The notes beneath the pieces are model-generated. The model saw only the letters and a list, made by a program, of their open reading frames with translations, made no database searches and was not told the DNA's origin. Position numbers and translations under genes: made by a program. Positions 61,326 to 64,000 of a stretch of DNA of 64,000 bases are shown piece after piece. Position 1 is the stretch's first letter. Every line of letters starts with the position of its first letter. The stretch lies in assembly GCA_031310005.1 (NCBI GenBank), contig CM062383.1:868001-932000 (forward strand), in the 5' to 3' direction. This DNA comes from Dactylellina haptotyla (taxonomy: Eukaryota > Ascomycota > Orbiliomycetes > Orbiliales > Orbiliaceae).

Positions 61326-64000
61326 TTCGCCTGATGGTTACAAAACTTGCACTATTATTCAATAATCGCTCACGATCGTGAGCTTTGACCATCCGATTTT
61401 CGATATAGCCTCACGCCTCGTGACGTCTTCCTTTCACGGTTTCAGATTCCGCTGGCTGAATTCCTCGTAAGTACTCGGCAGAATTTACTCTTCTATCTTT
61501 CTAATTGCTTTTCTTTAATCTGTCTCACGGCTTTATTCGGAATATTATATTTGTCCAGTGATTGGACGCGGGTATCGTACGATATATGAATTAGGCATCA
61601 TGGTGGGATCGAAGGTGAGATATATTGCCTTTTTCTTGAAGAGATATGAGCACATTTCGGTGGGCGCCACAGCCGTGAGTGGCATATATCAAAAATATTG
61701 TTTCATGAAACACCAGAACATGTGATACGAGGGAGATAAGGCAAAGAATGGCATTTTCTATCTAGGACCTTGCATACATAACGTTCCAACCATATCTCCT
61801 CTTTTCCTGTACTTTACAACTAGGTAGCAGAATAATAGAATCACAATGCCATCTCCCCATCTCTTTGTTTGCCCGCACAATACCAGTGAATAGAACATGC
61901 CGTGCCGTTTCCATTTTGCCATTTGGAATTCGCTGAGGTACCGCATGCAGTATCTTCAGCGCGGGTCAGCCCTTAACGTTAACGTCAACATACTCACCCC
62001 CAACCAACACAACCACCACTTCCAATTCTTCAAGATCCAACAAATTGGGCCCCGTAACAATGACTTCTCCAAATCCGGCGCATCTACATTCTATTGTGCT
62101 CCCGACGCCTTGGGTTTCATCCCGATCCGGCTCCCAAACTTCCGTTTCTTTAGCCCTCTGACTATCAATATTTATTTTTTTGCCCCTGGTGCCTTGCCGC
62201 TTTTCCCAAAGAAAACCAATATTTCCCCTTGTGCCTTACAACGTTCACGAACACTGTTAATTGGTGAGCTAACCTCGGCGCCGAAACACGCCCGCACGAA
62301 GGGTCCAAGACAAGACCTCTTTCCGGGATCCGTTAAAATGAGAAAAAGCCGAAACGTCAACGGCGTATTGTATGTATCGCTTCGGCTAGTGCGAAGCCAC
62401 TCTTGCCCCCGCCCTCTAGCCTACCGGGCTCAGAGTGGGATGAAATTGTAGCTTGCGCGCCAACACGAACTAGCAGATTGCAGCGCGAGACCGCTGACGG
62501 TGACGAGTTGATTTCGGCCCAACACAACTGGGTCATTCACACCACCACCACCATTCATGTCATTCATTCGATGAGCCGTGATCTCCCAGGAATGACAACA
62601 TTGGCTAACGGATAACGGCGATAACCACGGCCGCGCGTGTGAAAGTGACAAGTTAGACAGGTCTACAGTGCAATAGAAAAATATTACACGTCTTAAAATA
62701 ATAATAAATAAATAAAAATAAATTCGGGAAGGGTACACCAGACGTCAGTGCACTCTATGCCTAACCCATGCGCTCTCATCCACGCTGATACTGCTGCTGG
62801 CGACCGAATCGTAAAGTATGTCCCCGTGCCGTCTCCTCAGCGAAGGAATGTATGAATGCTTGGTCGTTCGTCCAAAGGTGGTAAACGAGCCTCCCATGAG
62901 CTCGGAGAACGTCACCGATTAGGGCATGTTTCCTTACCCTTCTGTGCGCCCTTGCTTTGATCCCAAACATACACAGGCGTCTGATTGATTCCCCTTTAGC
63001 GCATGACAAACTACCCTTGATAAAGCTGAGGAAAAAAAGGTACATGTACGTCAGATCCAATGGATTGAAATACCCCGCCTCGATCTTGAGATCTTTGAAA
63101 CCAGATGATCTGCGGATATGAATATAGATAGACCTCTGAATCGTATTTTCTTTAATTTTTATTTATTTTTTACGGAGGGGAGGTGAACCCAACAATCTGG
63201 TGATAAGCGCACGGATCACTCGATTTAGAGATGAGTTGCAAGCCTAGCGTATCTGGATATTTCCTTTCAGATCTGAACGATTTCGTCGGCATCTCATGCA
63301 TCATGCAGACTCAGAGTGGCACTATTCATGCATCCCCAAAAGAAAATATCCTGATGGCGAACAGATGCGATGATGATCTCAGCAGCTAGTTATTTTACGC
63401 AGAACTTTTTTTTTTTTTTTTTTTAATTCTTGAACCCCCAAGATATCCTGCTACCGACCTTCGCCGATAAGAAAAATAAAAAAATAGATGTAGTTTCAAA
63501 AGAGATGGAAAGCGAGACAATCGCACCCAATCGTGTAACCCGGAAAGCTACGATTCGAAGGGATCTTTCCCCGCTATCGATCATTTGGATTTTAACCGAT
63601 TGACCTTAACACTAAAAAAACATCACCGATCATTTCCAAATACAGCATAGAGAGCATACTGTTTTCCTATTCGTGATCTTAACCCCGCCGGAGGACCAGC
63701 GATGGGGCCAAATGATTATGCCGTGTTCGAAGGTAACAGCAGATAGCAGCGCTCGGAAAATACCTTGGTATCAAGCTATCGCGTCCTTTGACTAAAAGAT
63801 GCTGAGGATCAGAAAATATCGGAATCGCCCAAAGGAGCCATCCGCTTTCCTTTCTGTGCCGCAAAATAGAAAAGAAAATAAAGAAGATCGATGCCTAGAA
63901 AGCAAATTACAGTTCTCATTGGGAATAACAATAAAATAGTAAAATCTCCATTAGGAAAACCGAGCATCTCCAATGAAGCCATCGTCCGATATCCGCCTCC
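61326..64000. other. 2.7 kb terminal intergenic region
   Basis: 3' UTR of the 1248-aa gene, then DNA without recognised genes. The 184-codon frame at 61897-62451 (+) has no known domain and an erratic composition. A 19-nt T run lies at 63406-63424. A gene beyond the window edge may have its promoter here. Confidence 0.5.
63406..63424. repeat. Poly-T tract (19 nt)
   Basis: Uninterrupted run of 19 T in non-coding DNA. Confidence 0.9.

Noticed and set aside
61897-62451. 184-codon plus-strand frame near the right end
   Set aside because: Mixed composition, several upstream stops and starts, no similarity to any family I know. It could be revived by transcript data.

Overview
The window looks like nuclear DNA of a filamentous ascomycete (Pezizomycotina). 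Genes are split by short introns, mostly 55-190 nt, with fungal splice signals (GTAAGT/GTATGT donors, CTRAC/CTAAT branch sites, CAG/TAG acceptors). Several genes belong to typical ascomycete families: a Yap-type bZIP, a DPR-repeat dehydrin-like protein, a GH5 mannanase and a fungal P450. A Leotiomycete-like origin is a guess. All exon joins were worked out by hand from frame, splice signals and family knowledge. No database search was run.

Layout. 0.9-2.9 kb (-): a PA-TM-RING ubiquitin ligase. 2.9-14 kb: very gene-poor; the only gene I can support is a small three-exon gene at 10.3 kb. 14-16.3 kb (-): a large AAA ATPase. 17.8-18.4 kb (-): ribosomal protein eS27, whose first coding exon is only the ATG. 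19.5-20.7 kb (-): a four-exon Yap-like bZIP factor. 20.7-24.8 kb: no gene recognised. 24.9-25.6 kb (+): a dehydrin-like stress protein with four DPR repeats. 26.1-28.0 kb (-): a cytochrome P450 pseudogene. 28-33.5 kb: intergenic, ending in the CT-rich leader of casein kinase I (33.5-35.4 kb, +, eight exons). 35.4-37.8 kb: T-rich and apparently non-coding. 37.8-42.8 kb: exosome subunit Rrp40 (-) head-to-head with coatomer gamma Sec21 (+). 42.8-45.8 kb: nothing clear. 45.8-47.1 kb (+): secreted GH5 endo-beta-mannanase. 48.2-49.2 kb (+): F-box protein. 49.7-55.9 kb (-): four lineage-type genes, namely an SR-repeat protein, a small acidic protein, a secreted Cys-containing protein and a 513-aa disordered protein. 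57.4-61.3 kb (+): a 1248-aa four-exon protein of unknown function. 61.3-64 kb: no gene recognised.

There is no operon-like logic and no complete biosynthetic cluster. Conserved housekeeping genes (eS27, CK1, Rrp40, Sec21) alternate with accessory genes (mannanase, secreted protein, dead P450, orphan proteins). The least explained parts are the small gene at 10.3 kb, the orphan block at 49.7-61.3 kb and the long gene-free stretches. I found no convincing tRNA, rRNA, transposon or CRISPR array.
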